A stretch of DNA of 64,000 nucleotides from Bacteroidota bacterium (lineage in GTDB: Bacteria; Bacteroidota; Bacteroidia; Bacteroidales; UBA10428), in contig JAEZZA010000004.1 in the NCBI GenBank assembly GCA_023442525.1, positions 94,136 to 158,135 on the forward strand. The letters run 5' to 3'. Position 1 is the stretch's first letter; every line of letters starts with the position of its first letter. Below the pieces are notes generated by a model. It was not told the DNA's origin. It was given only the letters and a program-made list of their open reading frames with translations, and made no database searches. Made by a program: the position numbers and the translations under genes. This document shows positions 45,963 to 55,081 of this stretch, piece by piece.

Positions 45963-46757
45963 ATGACAGAGAACTATATTCTTACATCAGTTAACGGCCC
46001 GGTTGTCACAATCCGGTTGAATCGACCGGATAAACGTAATGCCCTCAACCATGAAATGATCTCGGAATTGCTTGCCTCATTAAAAAAATACAATCAATCC
46101 GATGAAGTCAGGATAATTGTCCTTAAAGGATCGGGAAGCTCTTTCTGTTCAGGTGCCGATCTTAACTGGATGCTTAATTCGTCTGAACTGCCTGATCAGG
46201 AAAATCTCAGCGAATGTGAAGATCTTGCATCGTGCTTCTTTCATATTTATCATTCTCAGAAGATCACGATATGTTTCGTTCATGGTTCATCCATGGGAGG
46301 AGCCAACGGGATTGTTGCCTCATGCGACATTGCAGTGGCACTTGACAATGCCCAATTCGGCTTCCCTGAAGTACGGGCTGGAATATTCCCCGCAACAATT
46401 GCTCCTTATGTGTTAAACCGTACCGGACCTGTAAAAGCTCATGAACTAATGATTACCGGACGTAAATTCGGTGCCGCTGAAGCCCTCCGGACGGGACTGA
46501 TCGACAGGATTGTAAAATCTGAAGAATCTGAAAGCTTCCTGAAAACAGTTATAAACGATATATTAAGTGGTTCACCCGAAGTTCAGAAGAAACTAAAGGC
46601 TATGAGATTACAACATGCAAAACTATCGGCTGATCAATCTGTTATTAATGACACGGCTGCTATTCTTGCACAAAGCAGGAGTAGTCCGGAGGCACACGAA
46701 GGCATCATCGCTGCTATGCAAAAAAGAAAACCAGTATGGTACACGGAATTAAAATAA
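45963..46757 (+). CDS. Methylglutaconyl-CoA hydratase (enoyl-CoA hydratase family)
   Basis: A 264-residue crotonase-fold enzyme that would hydrate 3-methylglutaconyl-CoA to HMG-CoA. It has the N-terminal VTIRLNRPDKRNALNHEMI, the oxyanion-hole segments FCSGADLNWM (about residue 60) and HGSSMGGANGIVASCDIAVA (about 104), and VRAGIFPATIAPYVL with conserved acidic residues before it. GADLNWM is characteristic of the leucine-pathway (LiuC-type) hydratases. It sits 11 bp after the beta subunit and 6 bp before the alpha subunit of the carboxylase, which supports the substrate. Confidence 0.88.
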   Translation: MTENYILTSVNGPVVTIRLNRPDKRNALNHEMISELLASLKKYNQSDEVRIIVLKGSGSSFCSGADLNWMLNSSELPDQENLSECEDLASCFFHIYHSQKITICFVHGSSMGGANGIVASCDIAVALDNAQFGFPEVRAGIFPATIAPYVLNRTGPVKAHELMITGRKFGAAEALRTGLIDRIVKSEESESFLKTVINDILSGSPEVQKKLKAMRLQHAKLSADQSVINDTAAILAQSRSSPEAHEGIIAAMQKRKPVWYTELK

Positions 46758-46763
46758 TATTTC

Positions 46764-48746
46764 ATGCCCTCCACAATCGGTAAAGTTCTGATAGCCAATC
46801 GCGGTGAGATTGCTGTACGGATCATCTCTTCATTAAAGAAGTCCGGCATTACCGCAATTGGTATTTATTCCGGAAACGACAGGGACTCAATATGGATAGG
46901 GATGTGCGATGAAAGTTATTCGCTGGGTAACGGTTCCGTGGCCGAAACCTACCTTAATATTGAAAAAATAATTCACGCGGCTCTTGAAACAGGCGTCGAT
47001 GCCATTCATCCCGGGTATGGCTTTCTTTCTGAAAACTACAGACTGGCTGAAGCATGCGAAAAAAACAACCTGGTTTTCATAGGACCTTCAGTTCACACCC
47101 TTAAAACCGCCGGTGATAAGCAGTTGTCGCACGAACTGGTCAGGAGTCTTGGCATTCCGGTAGCTGATAAAATTTCGGGTTGCTATGGTGAACTCATGCT
47201 GAAGTCGTCGGAAATCGAATATCCTGTATTCGCCAAAGCTGTTGCAGGAGGAGGTGGCAGAGGTATTCGCCTGGTGAACTCTCAGCCGGAGCTTGGAAAT
47301 GTATTACAAACTGTTTCTTCCGAAGCTCTTTTGTCATTCGGAGACGACAGGGTTTATCTTGAAAAATGCATCCGGAATCCCCGTCATGTCGAAGTACAGA
47401 TACTCGGAGACATGCATGGTAACCGGATACACCTCTTCGAACGTGAGTGTTCGGTACAACGCCGGCATCAGAAACTGGTTGAAGAAACTCCGGCCGGTTT
47501 GAGCAACAAACTCCGGAGGGCAATTATTGACGCCGCATTGAAAATTGCAGGCAGCCTTGACTTCTATTCTGCCGGAACCATTGAATTCCTTGTTGATGAA
47601 AATGAAAACTTCCTTTTTCTTGAAATAAATCCCCGCATTCAGGTTGAGCACGGGATTACCGAAATGATCACCGGCATCGATATAGTAAATGAACAAATAA
47701 ATATTGCCCGGGGAAACCGGCTCTCATTGTGGCAGGATCAGGTAGGTATCAGGGGGCATGCCGTGGAAGTCAGAATTTATGCCGAAGATCCCGAAAATAA
47801 CATGATACCTCTGCCCGGCAATATTCACTATATTTCGCTTCCACAAATTGATCAAAGTATACGAGCCGACTCGGGTGCTCAGAATGGAACTGAGATCTCA
47901 CCTGAATACGACCCGTTGATAGCTAAAGTTATGGCTTTCGGTAACAGTCGTGCAGATGCAATCCAAAACCTCAGAAAAGCACTCGGTAACACCGTAATTT
48001 CCGGAATCGTCCACAATCTGCCTCTTCTTAATATCATCCTTGACCATCCCGGATTTCTTTCCGGCAACATATCAACAACCTGGCTCGAAAGTGAATACCC
48101 TGCGTTGTTAAAGCAACTTTCCGGCATACGGCAACAGACAGGTACTGTTTTCCCCGTTATTGCCTCAGCCGTTCATACTCTGATTAATCAGACCGGCAGC
48201 GATGATATCTGGAAAGGTTACTGGCGAAGTTCAGGCCAGATACGGCTGTTTAAGGATAAACAATTGTTTGAACTGGATTATGAAAAAAAGGGTACTGATA
48301 TAACATTTTATTCCGGTGAAGACATTTTCCGCGTTTCAGGTGTTTACAATGATGAATATGGAATCAGATATATGCTTAATGATGGATACAATAAATGGTA
48401 CATCGCCACCGAAAACGATTGTTATAGGGTATCCGACGGGCACTTTACGCATTTTATCGACAAGTATTCATTAAATGAATTTGAATTCGCTAATTATCTG
48501 GAAAATGAGACGAACGATGATAACATGATCAGGGCTTCCCAACCCGGTACTGTTGTGGATATTAAGGTTTTTGAAGGACAAAGTGTAAACCGGGGCGATT
48601 ATTTGTTGACAATTGAATCGATGAAACTCGAAAACACGATTTTAGCCGCTAACGAAGGTGTGATAAGTAAAATTCATATTAAAACCGGTGACAGGGTAAA
48701 GAAGAATGAACCACTTATCCATTTGCAGCATATTGTAAATAATTAA
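46764..48746 (+). CDS. Methylcrotonyl-CoA carboxylase alpha subunit (biotin carboxylase plus biotin carrier)
   Basis: A 660-residue subunit that charges biotin with CO2 using ATP and bicarbonate. The biotin carboxylase part (about residues 1-450) shows LIANRGEIAVRIISSLKKSG, AIHPGYGFLSEN, the ATP-grasp loop AVAGGGGRGIRLV and FLEINPRIQVEHGITE. A middle region (about 460-580) is the BT-like linker domain. The C-terminal biotinyl domain carries Lys621 in ESMKLEN; most families have EAMKM, so the Ser and Leu are variants. Spacing to neighbours is 6 and 10 bp. The substrate is inferred from the paired beta subunit. Confidence 0.92.
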   Translation: MPSTIGKVLIANRGEIAVRIISSLKKSGITAIGIYSGNDRDSIWIGMCDESYSLGNGSVAETYLNIEKIIHAALETGVDAIHPGYGFLSENYRLAEACEKNNLVFIGPSVHTLKTAGDKQLSHELVRSLGIPVADKISGCYGELMLKSSEIEYPVFAKAVAGGGGRGIRLVNSQPELGNVLQTVSSEALLSFGDDRVYLEKCIRNPRHVEVQILGDMHGNRIHLFERECSVQRRHQKLVEETPAGLSNKLRRAIIDAALKIAGSLDFYSAGTIEFLVDENENFLFLEINPRIQVEHGITEMITGIDIVNEQINIARGNRLSLWQDQVGIRGHAVEVRIYAEDPENNMIPLPGNIHYISLPQIDQSIRADSGAQNGTEISPEYDPLIAKVMAFGNSRADAIQNLRKALGNTVISGIVHNLPLLNIILDHPGFLSGNISTTWLESEYPALLKQLSGIRQQTGTVFPVIASAVHTLINQTGSDDIWKGYWRSSGQIRLFKDKQLFELDYEKKGTDITFYSGEDIFRVSGVYNDEYGIRYMLNDGYNKWYIATENDCYRVSDGHFTHFIDKYSLNEFEFANYLENETNDDNMIRASQPGTVVDIKVFEGQSVNRGDYLLTIESMKLENTILAANEGVISKIHIKTGDRVKKNEPLIHLQHIVNN

Positions 48747-48756
48747 GTTAAAATAA

Positions 48757-49902
48757 ATGCATCCATTACTTACAGAGAAGCACGAGAATTACAGGCAACA
48801 TATAAGAGATTTTGCAGAAACGGTAGTCAAACCTGTAGCCGCTGAACTGGATGAAAAAAACCAGTTTTCTGCCGAATTAACCCGCAAAATGGGCGAATAT
48901 GGACTTTTTGGTATCAATATTCCCGAAGAATACGGAGGGAGAAACCTGGATACACTGTCCTACATAATTGCGGTTGAGGAGCTTGCGCGGGTCGACAGTT
49001 CGCAGGCTGCAACAGTGGCCTCGCACAATTCACTGGGTATTGGTCCGATATATCATTTTGGAACCGATAAACAAAAAAGGGAATTGTTACCCGGATTTTG
49101 TACCGGCGAACGGCTATGGGCATTCGGACTCACCGAAGAATCAGCCGGCTCAGATGCCAGAGGCACAAAAACCACTGCAAACCTTGAAAACGGCTACTGG
49201 ATCATAAACGGTTCAAAGATTTTTATTACAAATTCAGCGTCAGAATTATCCTACGGTTCTACCTTACAGGTTGTGACCGGGGTAAGAGACGGTGTAAAGG
49301 AATTATCGGTTCTTTTGGTTCCGCGGGACTCTCCGGGATATAAATGTGAGCGGATACTGAACAAAATGTTATGGCGGGCTGCTGATACCGGACGACTTGA
49401 ATTCAATAACTGCAGGGTTCCTGAAGAAAACATTCTGGGTGCCAGGGGTGCGGGCGCACGAATCATGCTGAAAACCCTCGACGGGGGGCGTCTGGCTATA
49501 GCTGCTATGGGACTTGGGCTTGCCCAGGGAGCTTTCAATATGGCGCTGGAATATTCAAGGAAAAGAGAACAGTTTGGAAAGCCTATCGGTAAAAACCAGG
49601 CCATTGCATTTAAACTGGCCGAAATGGATATGAAACTTGAACTTGCCCGAAATACGCTGTATAAAGCATGTGTAATGAAAGACCGTAACCTGCCTTATGA
49701 ACACGATGCCGCGATTTCAAAGCTTTATTGTTCTGAAATAGCAAAGGAAATTGCTGATGAAGCCGTTCAGATTTTCGGTGCCTATGGTCTCTTTAAAGAC
49801 AATCCCATCGAAAGGTTTTATCGCGATCAACGCATCCTTCAGATAGGCGAAGGTACTTCCGAAATACTCAAAATTGTAATATCCAAACATTTGAAAATAT
49901 AA
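48757..49902 (+). CDS. Acyl-CoA dehydrogenase, probably for isovaleryl-CoA or a short branched acyl-CoA
   Basis: A 381-residue FAD enzyme of the acyl-CoA dehydrogenase family. It has LWAFGLTEESAGSDARGTKT (FAD/substrate loop, about residue 122), RKREQFGKPIGKNQAIAFKL (about 267) and the C-terminal IGEGTSEIL. Glu365 in that last motif is at the catalytic-base position of short/medium-chain enzymes. Canonical isovaleryl-CoA dehydrogenases have Ala there and use a Glu near the GPLG segment, which here reads LDGGRLAIAAMGLG with no Glu at that site. So the leucine-pathway substrate is suggested by neighbours but not by the active site. It is 10 bp downstream of the carboxylase. Confidence 0.88.
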   Translation: MHPLLTEKHENYRQHIRDFAETVVKPVAAELDEKNQFSAELTRKMGEYGLFGINIPEEYGGRNLDTLSYIIAVEELARVDSSQAATVASHNSLGIGPIYHFGTDKQKRELLPGFCTGERLWAFGLTEESAGSDARGTKTTANLENGYWIINGSKIFITNSASELSYGSTLQVVTGVRDGVKELSVLLVPRDSPGYKCERILNKMLWRAADTGRLEFNNCRVPEENILGARGAGARIMLKTLDGGRLAIAAMGLGLAQGAFNMALEYSRKREQFGKPIGKNQAIAFKLAEMDMKLELARNTLYKACVMKDRNLPYEHDAAISKLYCSEIAKEIADEAVQIFGAYGLFKDNPIERFYRDQRILQIGEGTSEILKIVISKHLKI

Positions 49903-49947
49903 TTGCAGAGACTTGTTGCTAATAATCTCAAACTCCAAAGCTCTGAA

Positions 49948-50940
49948 ATGGAACAAAGGAAATCCGATCATATCAGAATTGCCCTGCAATCACAGGTAAG
50001 TGCCGATGAGCACGATAGCCGGTTTCATTACGAGCCTATGATGCAGCCTCATCCGCCCGAAGAACTGCCGCCTATAAAATTTCTGGGAAAACAATTGCAT
50101 GCACCCTTATGGGTATCGAGCATGACCGGAGGTACCAGCGGCGCCCGTGAGGTGAATACAAATCTGGCCAGAGCCTGTCGGGAATTCGGAATGGGAATGG
50201 GACTGGGTTCATGCCGTATTATATTGGATGACAATACCTGGTTTGATGATTTCAACATGCGTGACATCATCGGCAACGATTTTCCTTTATTCGCAAACCT
50301 CGGAATTGTTCAGGTTGAACAACTTGTGCATTCAGGTAATACAAAAATTATCCACGATCTGGTAGCGCGCCTGAAGGCCGACGGATTGATCATACATGTC
50401 AATCCTATGCAGGAATGGTTTCAGCCCGAGGGCGACCGGTTGAAATACGCTCCCGTTGACACCATTCGACGATTTCTTAATGTTACCTGGTATCCTGTAA
50501 TTGTAAAGGAAGTGGGACAGGGGATGGGACCTTCAAGTATCCGCGAACTGCTAAACCTGCCACTTGCCGCCGTTGAATTCGCATCATTCGGAGGAACCAA
50601 TTTTGCACTTGCTGAACTTCTCAGAAGCAGTTCCGAAAGGCAATTCCTGTATGAACCTTATACCCGGGTGGGCGAATTGTCCACTGATATGGTTAATTAC
50701 GTGAATGAAGCCATTGAGGCCCTGCCCTCTGTAAGATGCCACCAGGTTATTGTTTCGGGCGGAATAAGGAATTTTCTAGATGGTTATTACCTGATCAATA
50801 AAGTGAAAGTCAATGCCATTTACGGCCAGGCTTCTGGATTCCTCAAGCACGCCACCGTTGGTTATGAGGCATTGCAAAAATACTGTTCCGATCAGATTGA
50901 CGGTCTTAAACTGGCATACGCCTACTTGAAGGTGCGGTGA
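49948..50940 (+). CDS. fni: Type 2 isopentenyl-diphosphate delta-isomerase
   Basis: A 330-residue FMN- and NADPH-dependent enzyme that interconverts IPP and DMAPP. Family features are MEQRKSDHIRIAL (RKxDHI start), WVSSMTGGTSGAREVNTNLA (about residue 55), GMGLGSCRIIL, IHVNPMQEWFQPEGD, PVIVKEVGQGMGPSSI and FASFGGTNFALAE. I chose the ATG at 49948 with the conserved RKSDHI; an upstream TTG at 49903 would abut the previous stop. The 45-bp gap is the largest in the operon but holds no visible terminator. Confidence 0.94.
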   Translation: MEQRKSDHIRIALQSQVSADEHDSRFHYEPMMQPHPPEELPPIKFLGKQLHAPLWVSSMTGGTSGAREVNTNLARACREFGMGMGLGSCRIILDDNTWFDDFNMRDIIGNDFPLFANLGIVQVEQLVHSGNTKIIHDLVARLKADGLIIHVNPMQEWFQPEGDRLKYAPVDTIRRFLNVTWYPVIVKEVGQGMGPSSIRELLNLPLAAVEFASFGGTNFALAELLRSSSERQFLYEPYTRVGELSTDMVNYVNEAIEALPSVRCHQVIVSGGIRNFLDGYYLINKVKVNAIYGQASGFLKHATVGYEALQKYCSDQIDGLKLAYAYLKVR

Positions 50941-50944
50941 ACCG

Positions 50945-52249
50945 ATGCAGGAAAATAATAAAATATCAGGCTTCTCTAAATTAAACCGGGAAGAAAAAAT
51001 CAGAATTGCATCTCAATATGCCACTCATCCGGTTGAATTCGTAAACCTGGTGCTGTCGAATATGCATGCAGGCCTGGTAAATAATACCGGGGAGCACTTT
51101 ACCGAAAATGCTATTTCTGAATTCAGTCTGCCATACAGCGTTGCACCTAATTTTCTGATCGACGGCAAAGTATATATGATTCCGATGGTTACCGAGGAAA
51201 GTTCGGTAGTTGCCGCTGCCTCGTCGGCCGCCAAATTCTGGTTTGACCATGGAGGATTCCATACCCGGGTTTCCAATATGGTAAAACCCGGCCACATTCA
51301 TTTTTTATGGTATGGCGCAACAGATATTCTCAACTCGTTTTTCAATGATATTGTTCCCGGACTGAAAGATTCGGTAGAAAAAATGATTCAATCCATGGAA
51401 GCCCGGGGAGGAGGCATTCAATCCATTCGATTGACTGATGAAACAGCTAAAATCGAACATTATTACCGGATCGAAGTGCTTTTCAACACGGTTGACGCAA
51501 TGGGAGCCAATTTCATTAACTCGTGCCTCGAAACCATGGCCGAATTCATGATCTCACAGGCGAAAATAAGAAGTATGTCACACCATCTGGATATAATCAT
51601 GTCCATCCTCTCAAACTACACTCCCGAATGTATTGTAAAATGCAGCGTGTCGTGCCATATACACGATCTTTCTGTAAATTATCCCGAAGAGTTTGCCCGG
51701 CGGTTTGCAATGGCCGTCAATATCGCTAAAAACGATGTAAACAGGGCAGTTACACACAACAAAGGTATTTATAACGGCATTGATGCCGTAATTCTGGCAA
51801 CCGGGAACGATTACCGGGCTACTGAAGCAGCAGGTCATTCATGGGCCTCCCGGAAGGGTAAGTACGAAGGCTTGTCGGATATTGAAATTTCAGGCAATGA
51901 GTTCCGGTTCAGTATTGCAATACCTCTGGCAGTGGGGGTAACAGGCGGAATAACCAACCTTCACCCCATGACAAGAGCTTCATTGCAATTGCTGGGTAAT
52001 CCTGATGCGCGTACGCTGATGTCGGTTGCCGCATCGGCAGGTATGGCCAACCATTTTAGCGCCATTAAAGCTCTGATAACCCATGGCATTCAAAAAGGGC
52101 ACATGAAACTGCACCTGGTAAATATCCTGACTCAATTGAATGCTGATGAAATCGAAAAACAATCGGCGATGAATCATTTTGCACAACAGAAAGTAACATT
52201 TCAGGGTGTAAGGGAATATCTTTCGAAATTACGTTCCGATTTGCCATGA
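50945..52249 (+). CDS. mvaA: Hydroxymethylglutaryl-CoA reductase, class II type
   Basis: A 434-residue reductase linking HMG-CoA and mevalonate. Class II hallmarks are present: ENAISEFSLPYSVAPNFLID (catalytic Glu), MVTEESSVVAAASSAAKF, DAMGANFINSCLE, and GIYNGIDAVILATGNDYRAT (catalytic Lys precedes, Asp in TGND), plus NLHPMTRASLQLLGNPDA. The C-terminal flap with a His is expected near ITHGIQKGHMK. Class II enzymes are often labelled degradative, but biosynthetic ones exist; the four mevalonate genes around it point to biosynthesis. It lies 4 bp after fni and overlaps the GHMP kinase by 4 bp. Confidence 0.95.
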   Translation: MQENNKISGFSKLNREEKIRIASQYATHPVEFVNLVLSNMHAGLVNNTGEHFTENAISEFSLPYSVAPNFLIDGKVYMIPMVTEESSVVAAASSAAKFWFDHGGFHTRVSNMVKPGHIHFLWYGATDILNSFFNDIVPGLKDSVEKMIQSMEARGGGIQSIRLTDETAKIEHYYRIEVLFNTVDAMGANFINSCLETMAEFMISQAKIRSMSHHLDIIMSILSNYTPECIVKCSVSCHIHDLSVNYPEEFARRFAMAVNIAKNDVNRAVTHNKGIYNGIDAVILATGNDYRATEAAGHSWASRKGKYEGLSDIEISGNEFRFSIAIPLAVGVTGGITNLHPMTRASLQLLGNPDARTLMSVAASAGMANHFSAIKALITHGIQKGHMKLHLVNILTQLNADEIEKQSAMNHFAQQKVTFQGVREYLSKLRSDLP

Positions 52250-53157
52250 ACGAATATTACTATTCAAACGCCAAACTCATGATCTCAGGTGAATACCTGG
52301 TTCTACACGGCGCCACTTCACTTGTAGTGCCATTAAAGGTCGGCCAGCATATGCAAGTGTCAGTTGCCGGATCTGAAGCAAAGATCCGCTGGAATGCCAG
52401 GGAAATGGGTAAACACTGGTTTTTTGCTGAAATAGACTCAGATACCTGGTCGATTGAGCGGACCAATGACCCCATTATTGCGGGTAATCTTTTAAAATGG
52501 CTCAGGGAAACGGCAGCATTGAATCCATCGCTTTTTGGAAGATATTTTGAAATTAAAACCGATATGGGTTTTAATCGTGACTGGGGATTTGGAAGTAGTG
52601 CAACTCTTACGGTAAACCTGGCACAATGGGCGCAAATCGATCCATTTGAATTGCATTTCCGGATCTCGGAAGGATCGGGTGCCGATGTGGCAGCGGCACT
52701 GTCGGATGGCCCTGTATTGTACAGGTTGATAAACAATAAACCACACTACAGAAGGGTTAACTTCGCACCGTCGTTTTTGAACATGCTATGGCTGGTCTAT
52801 ACCGGTAAAAAGCAGGATACACAGGCAAGCATAAAACAATTCAAAAACTCTTCCACACCCACGGCAAGAGACCTGAAGCGATTGGATGAAATTACCCTCG
52901 AAATGATAAGCTGTTCACATCTGCGCGAGTTTGCGCATTTGATGGCAGAGCATGAAAAATGCCTGTCAGGCATCCGGAATATTCCGTCTCTTAAAGAAAG
53001 GTTCAGTGATTTTGCCGGGGAACTCAAATCGCTCGGTGCATGGGGAGGCGATTTTATAATGGCAGCATCGGAACAGGAAGAAGAATCCATAAAAGAATAC
53101 TTTCTCAAAAAAAACATGCAGGTTCTTTTTTCACTCGATCAAATTATTTTGCAATGA
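52246..53157 (+). CDS. GHMP kinase of the Bacteroidota GYDIA type, probable phosphomevalonate kinase
   Basis: A 303-residue sugar/mevalonate-type kinase. It shows the N-terminal KLMISGEYLVLHGATSLVVP, the ATP loop DWGFGSSATLTVNLAQWA (about residue 115) and GSGADVAAALSDGPVLYRL (about 144) in the region where the family has Gly-Tyr-Asp-Ile-Ala. It is the only kinase left for the phosphomevalonate step in this cluster, which already has mevalonate kinase and decarboxylase genes. The substrate is therefore inferred from context. It overlaps the HMG-CoA reductase and the decarboxylase genes by 4 bp each. Confidence 0.85.
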   Translation: MNEYYYSNAKLMISGEYLVLHGATSLVVPLKVGQHMQVSVAGSEAKIRWNAREMGKHWFFAEIDSDTWSIERTNDPIIAGNLLKWLRETAALNPSLFGRYFEIKTDMGFNRDWGFGSSATLTVNLAQWAQIDPFELHFRISEGSGADVAAALSDGPVLYRLINNKPHYRRVNFAPSFLNMLWLVYTGKKQDTQASIKQFKNSSTPTARDLKRLDEITLEMISCSHLREFAHLMAEHEKCLSGIRNIPSLKERFSDFAGELKSLGAWGGDFIMAASEQEEESIKEYFLKKNMQVLFSLDQIILQ

Positions 53158-54182
53158 ACGGTACAATTGAATGGATCTGTCCTTCGAATATAGCTCTTGT
53201 TAAATACTGGGGAAAACGTCCGGTTCAGCTTCCCCTGAATCCATCAATCAGTTTCACCCTGTCTGAGGCAGTCACGCGAATGAAAATTGAATACGACTAT
53301 AATAAGAACAAGCCATTTTCAATGGAATTCATTTTTAATGGCAATCCCAGACCGGAATTCGAACAAAAATTGACTGGCTATTTGGGCCGTATAAGGGATT
53401 TCATACCCGAGCTGGAACATACACAATTCAAAATCAATTCTGCAAATACCTTTCCGCATTCCGCGGGAATAGCTTCATCTGCATCCTCGTTTGGAGGCCT
53501 TGCACTGGCATTGGCATGTATGAAAGATGAGATGAGGAATGAAACCGGAAACAGTGAAAATTTTGTAAGGAATGCTTCATTACTGGCCCGGCTGGGTTCA
53601 GGCAGTGCATGCCGTTCACTTTATGGTGGATATGTACTGTGGGGTTCATACGAGGGAATTCCCGGATCATCCGACGAATTTGCAATCCCTCTGCCAGAAA
53701 TAAATAATGAATTTCTGTCATTAAGAGACAGCATACTCGTTGTATCGTCGGAACCCAAACAATTATCCAGCAGTAAGGGCCATCAGCTTATGGAACAAAA
53801 TGTGTTTACAGCCGGTCGTCGGTCCCAGGCATTGAATAATCTTCAGAGAATGCTGGATTCACTTCGTGAAGGCGACTGGACCGGATTCATGACTGTAATG
53901 GAAGACGAGGCACTTTCTTTGCATGCTATGCTGATGACTTCGTCACCCGGGTATATTCTTTTAAAGCCCGGTACCCTTGAAATAATTGAGAAAATAAGAA
54001 ATTTCAGAAAACGTGAAGGCATTCAGGCCGGTTTTACACTTGATGCCGGTCCCAATGTACATATGATTTATCCACAATCCGCAGAGGCCGCCATAAGTAA
54101 TTTGATCAATAATGAACTTTCCATTCACTGCGAACATATAATTCATGACAAAATAGGTATTGGACCCGAAAGAATAAGGTAA
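53154..54182 (+). CDS. mvaD: Diphosphomevalonate decarboxylase
   Basis: A 342-residue GHMP-family enzyme that makes IPP from diphosphomevalonate with ATP. Typical segments are PSNIALVKYWGKRPVQLPLN, FPHSAGIASSASSFGGLALA (ATP loop, about residue 103), GSGSACRSLYGGYVLW (about 148) and GFTLDAGPNVHMI (about 292, conserved Asp). I placed the start at the ATG at 53154, which overlaps the kinase stop (ATGA) and matches the family N-terminus. A longer in-frame extension to 53040 would read through the previous gene and is not supported. Confidence 0.95.
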   Translation: MNGTIEWICPSNIALVKYWGKRPVQLPLNPSISFTLSEAVTRMKIEYDYNKNKPFSMEFIFNGNPRPEFEQKLTGYLGRIRDFIPELEHTQFKINSANTFPHSAGIASSASSFGGLALALACMKDEMRNETGNSENFVRNASLLARLGSGSACRSLYGGYVLWGSYEGIPGSSDEFAIPLPEINNEFLSLRDSILVVSSEPKQLSSSKGHQLMEQNVFTAGRRSQALNNLQRMLDSLREGDWTGFMTVMEDEALSLHAMLMTSSPGYILLKPGTLEIIEKIRNFRKREGIQAGFTLDAGPNVHMIYPQSAEAAISNLINNELSIHCEHIIHDKIGIGPERIR

Positions 54183-54187
54183 TTCAA

Positions 54188-55081
54188 ATGGCTAACCGTT
54201 TATTTTATGGTAAAATTCTCTTGTTTGGTGAGTATTCCATACTCGCAGGATCCGATGCTGCCATAATACCTTACAGGAGTGTAAAAGCGAGGCTGGGATT
54301 TTTCAGAGAGTGCAGGCAGCCCGATATCATGCTTCAGGCATTTCACGACTACCTGGAGCAGGATGTATTATGCCGCGAATATGTTGATTTACAGAGGTTC
54401 CAGCATGATATTGACGAGGGTGTCTCTTTGAAGTCCGACATTCCCATGAATATGGGACTCGGCAGTTCGGGTGCAATTTGTGCTGCAGTGTATTCTCATT
54501 ACGGCATAAAGGAGATTAACGGTACTTCCCGGCTTACCGCGCTCTTTTCAAATATGGAATCATGGTTTCATGGCAAGAGTTCAGGTATCGATCCGCTTTG
54601 CATTTACCTGGATAAACCATTGATAAGAAGAAAACTTGAATTTTCGGCAATTACCGATGACACAGCTTTGAGGAACAACCGGCTCAGACCATTCCTGATC
54701 AATACCGGGAATGAAAGTCTTACAAAACCGTTGGTTGATCATTTCAGGGACCAAATGGAAAACACTGAATTTGCATCCGGATTCATACAGGATTATGTTC
54801 CACTGGTTAATGCGGCGGTCGACGAATGGTCAAACGGTAGCCTGTCTGAAAATACCCTTCTGACACTTTCAGAAAGGCAGCTTACCTTGTTTGAGCGTAT
54901 GATTCCCGCTGATTTTCGAAAAATATGGCAGGAAGGTCTCGCGCTAAAGACGTTTGATCTTAAATTATGCGGGTCGGGTGGAGGAGGGATGTTACTCGGA
55001 TTCGCCGAGGATATCGAAAAAGTGAAATCGACGTTGTTTGAAAAGCAAGGTATTGTTATTCATACTGATGTTTTCAGGTGA
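54188..55081 (+). CDS. Mevalonate kinase
   Basis: A 297-residue GHMP kinase that phosphorylates mevalonate. The N-terminal GKILLFGEYSILAGSDAAII is the usual start; the ATP loop DIPMNMGLGSSGAICAAVYS lies near residue 83, and HGKSSGIDPLCIYLDKPLI (about 130) carries the catalytic Asp. LCGSGGGGMLLGF (about 258) is the third GHMP motif. It follows mvaD by 5 bp and is the last gene of the operon. It ends convergent with the GroES-like gene, overlapping by 8 bp. Confidence 0.92.
   Translation: MANRLFYGKILLFGEYSILAGSDAAIIPYRSVKARLGFFRECRQPDIMLQAFHDYLEQDVLCREYVDLQRFQHDIDEGVSLKSDIPMNMGLGSSGAICAAVYSHYGIKEINGTSRLTALFSNMESWFHGKSSGIDPLCIYLDKPLIRRKLEFSAITDDTALRNNRLRPFLINTGNESLTKPLVDHFRDQMENTEFASGFIQDYVPLVNAAVDEWSNGSLSENTLLTLSERQLTLFERMIPADFRKIWQEGLALKTFDLKLCGSGGGGMLLGFAEDIEKVKSTLFEKQGIVIHTDVFR

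Noticed and set aside
53040..53153. Longer diphosphomevalonate decarboxylase starting at 53040
   Set aside because: It would overlap 118 bp of the GHMP kinase gene, and the added residues do not belong to the family. The ATG at 53154 gives the standard N-terminus.
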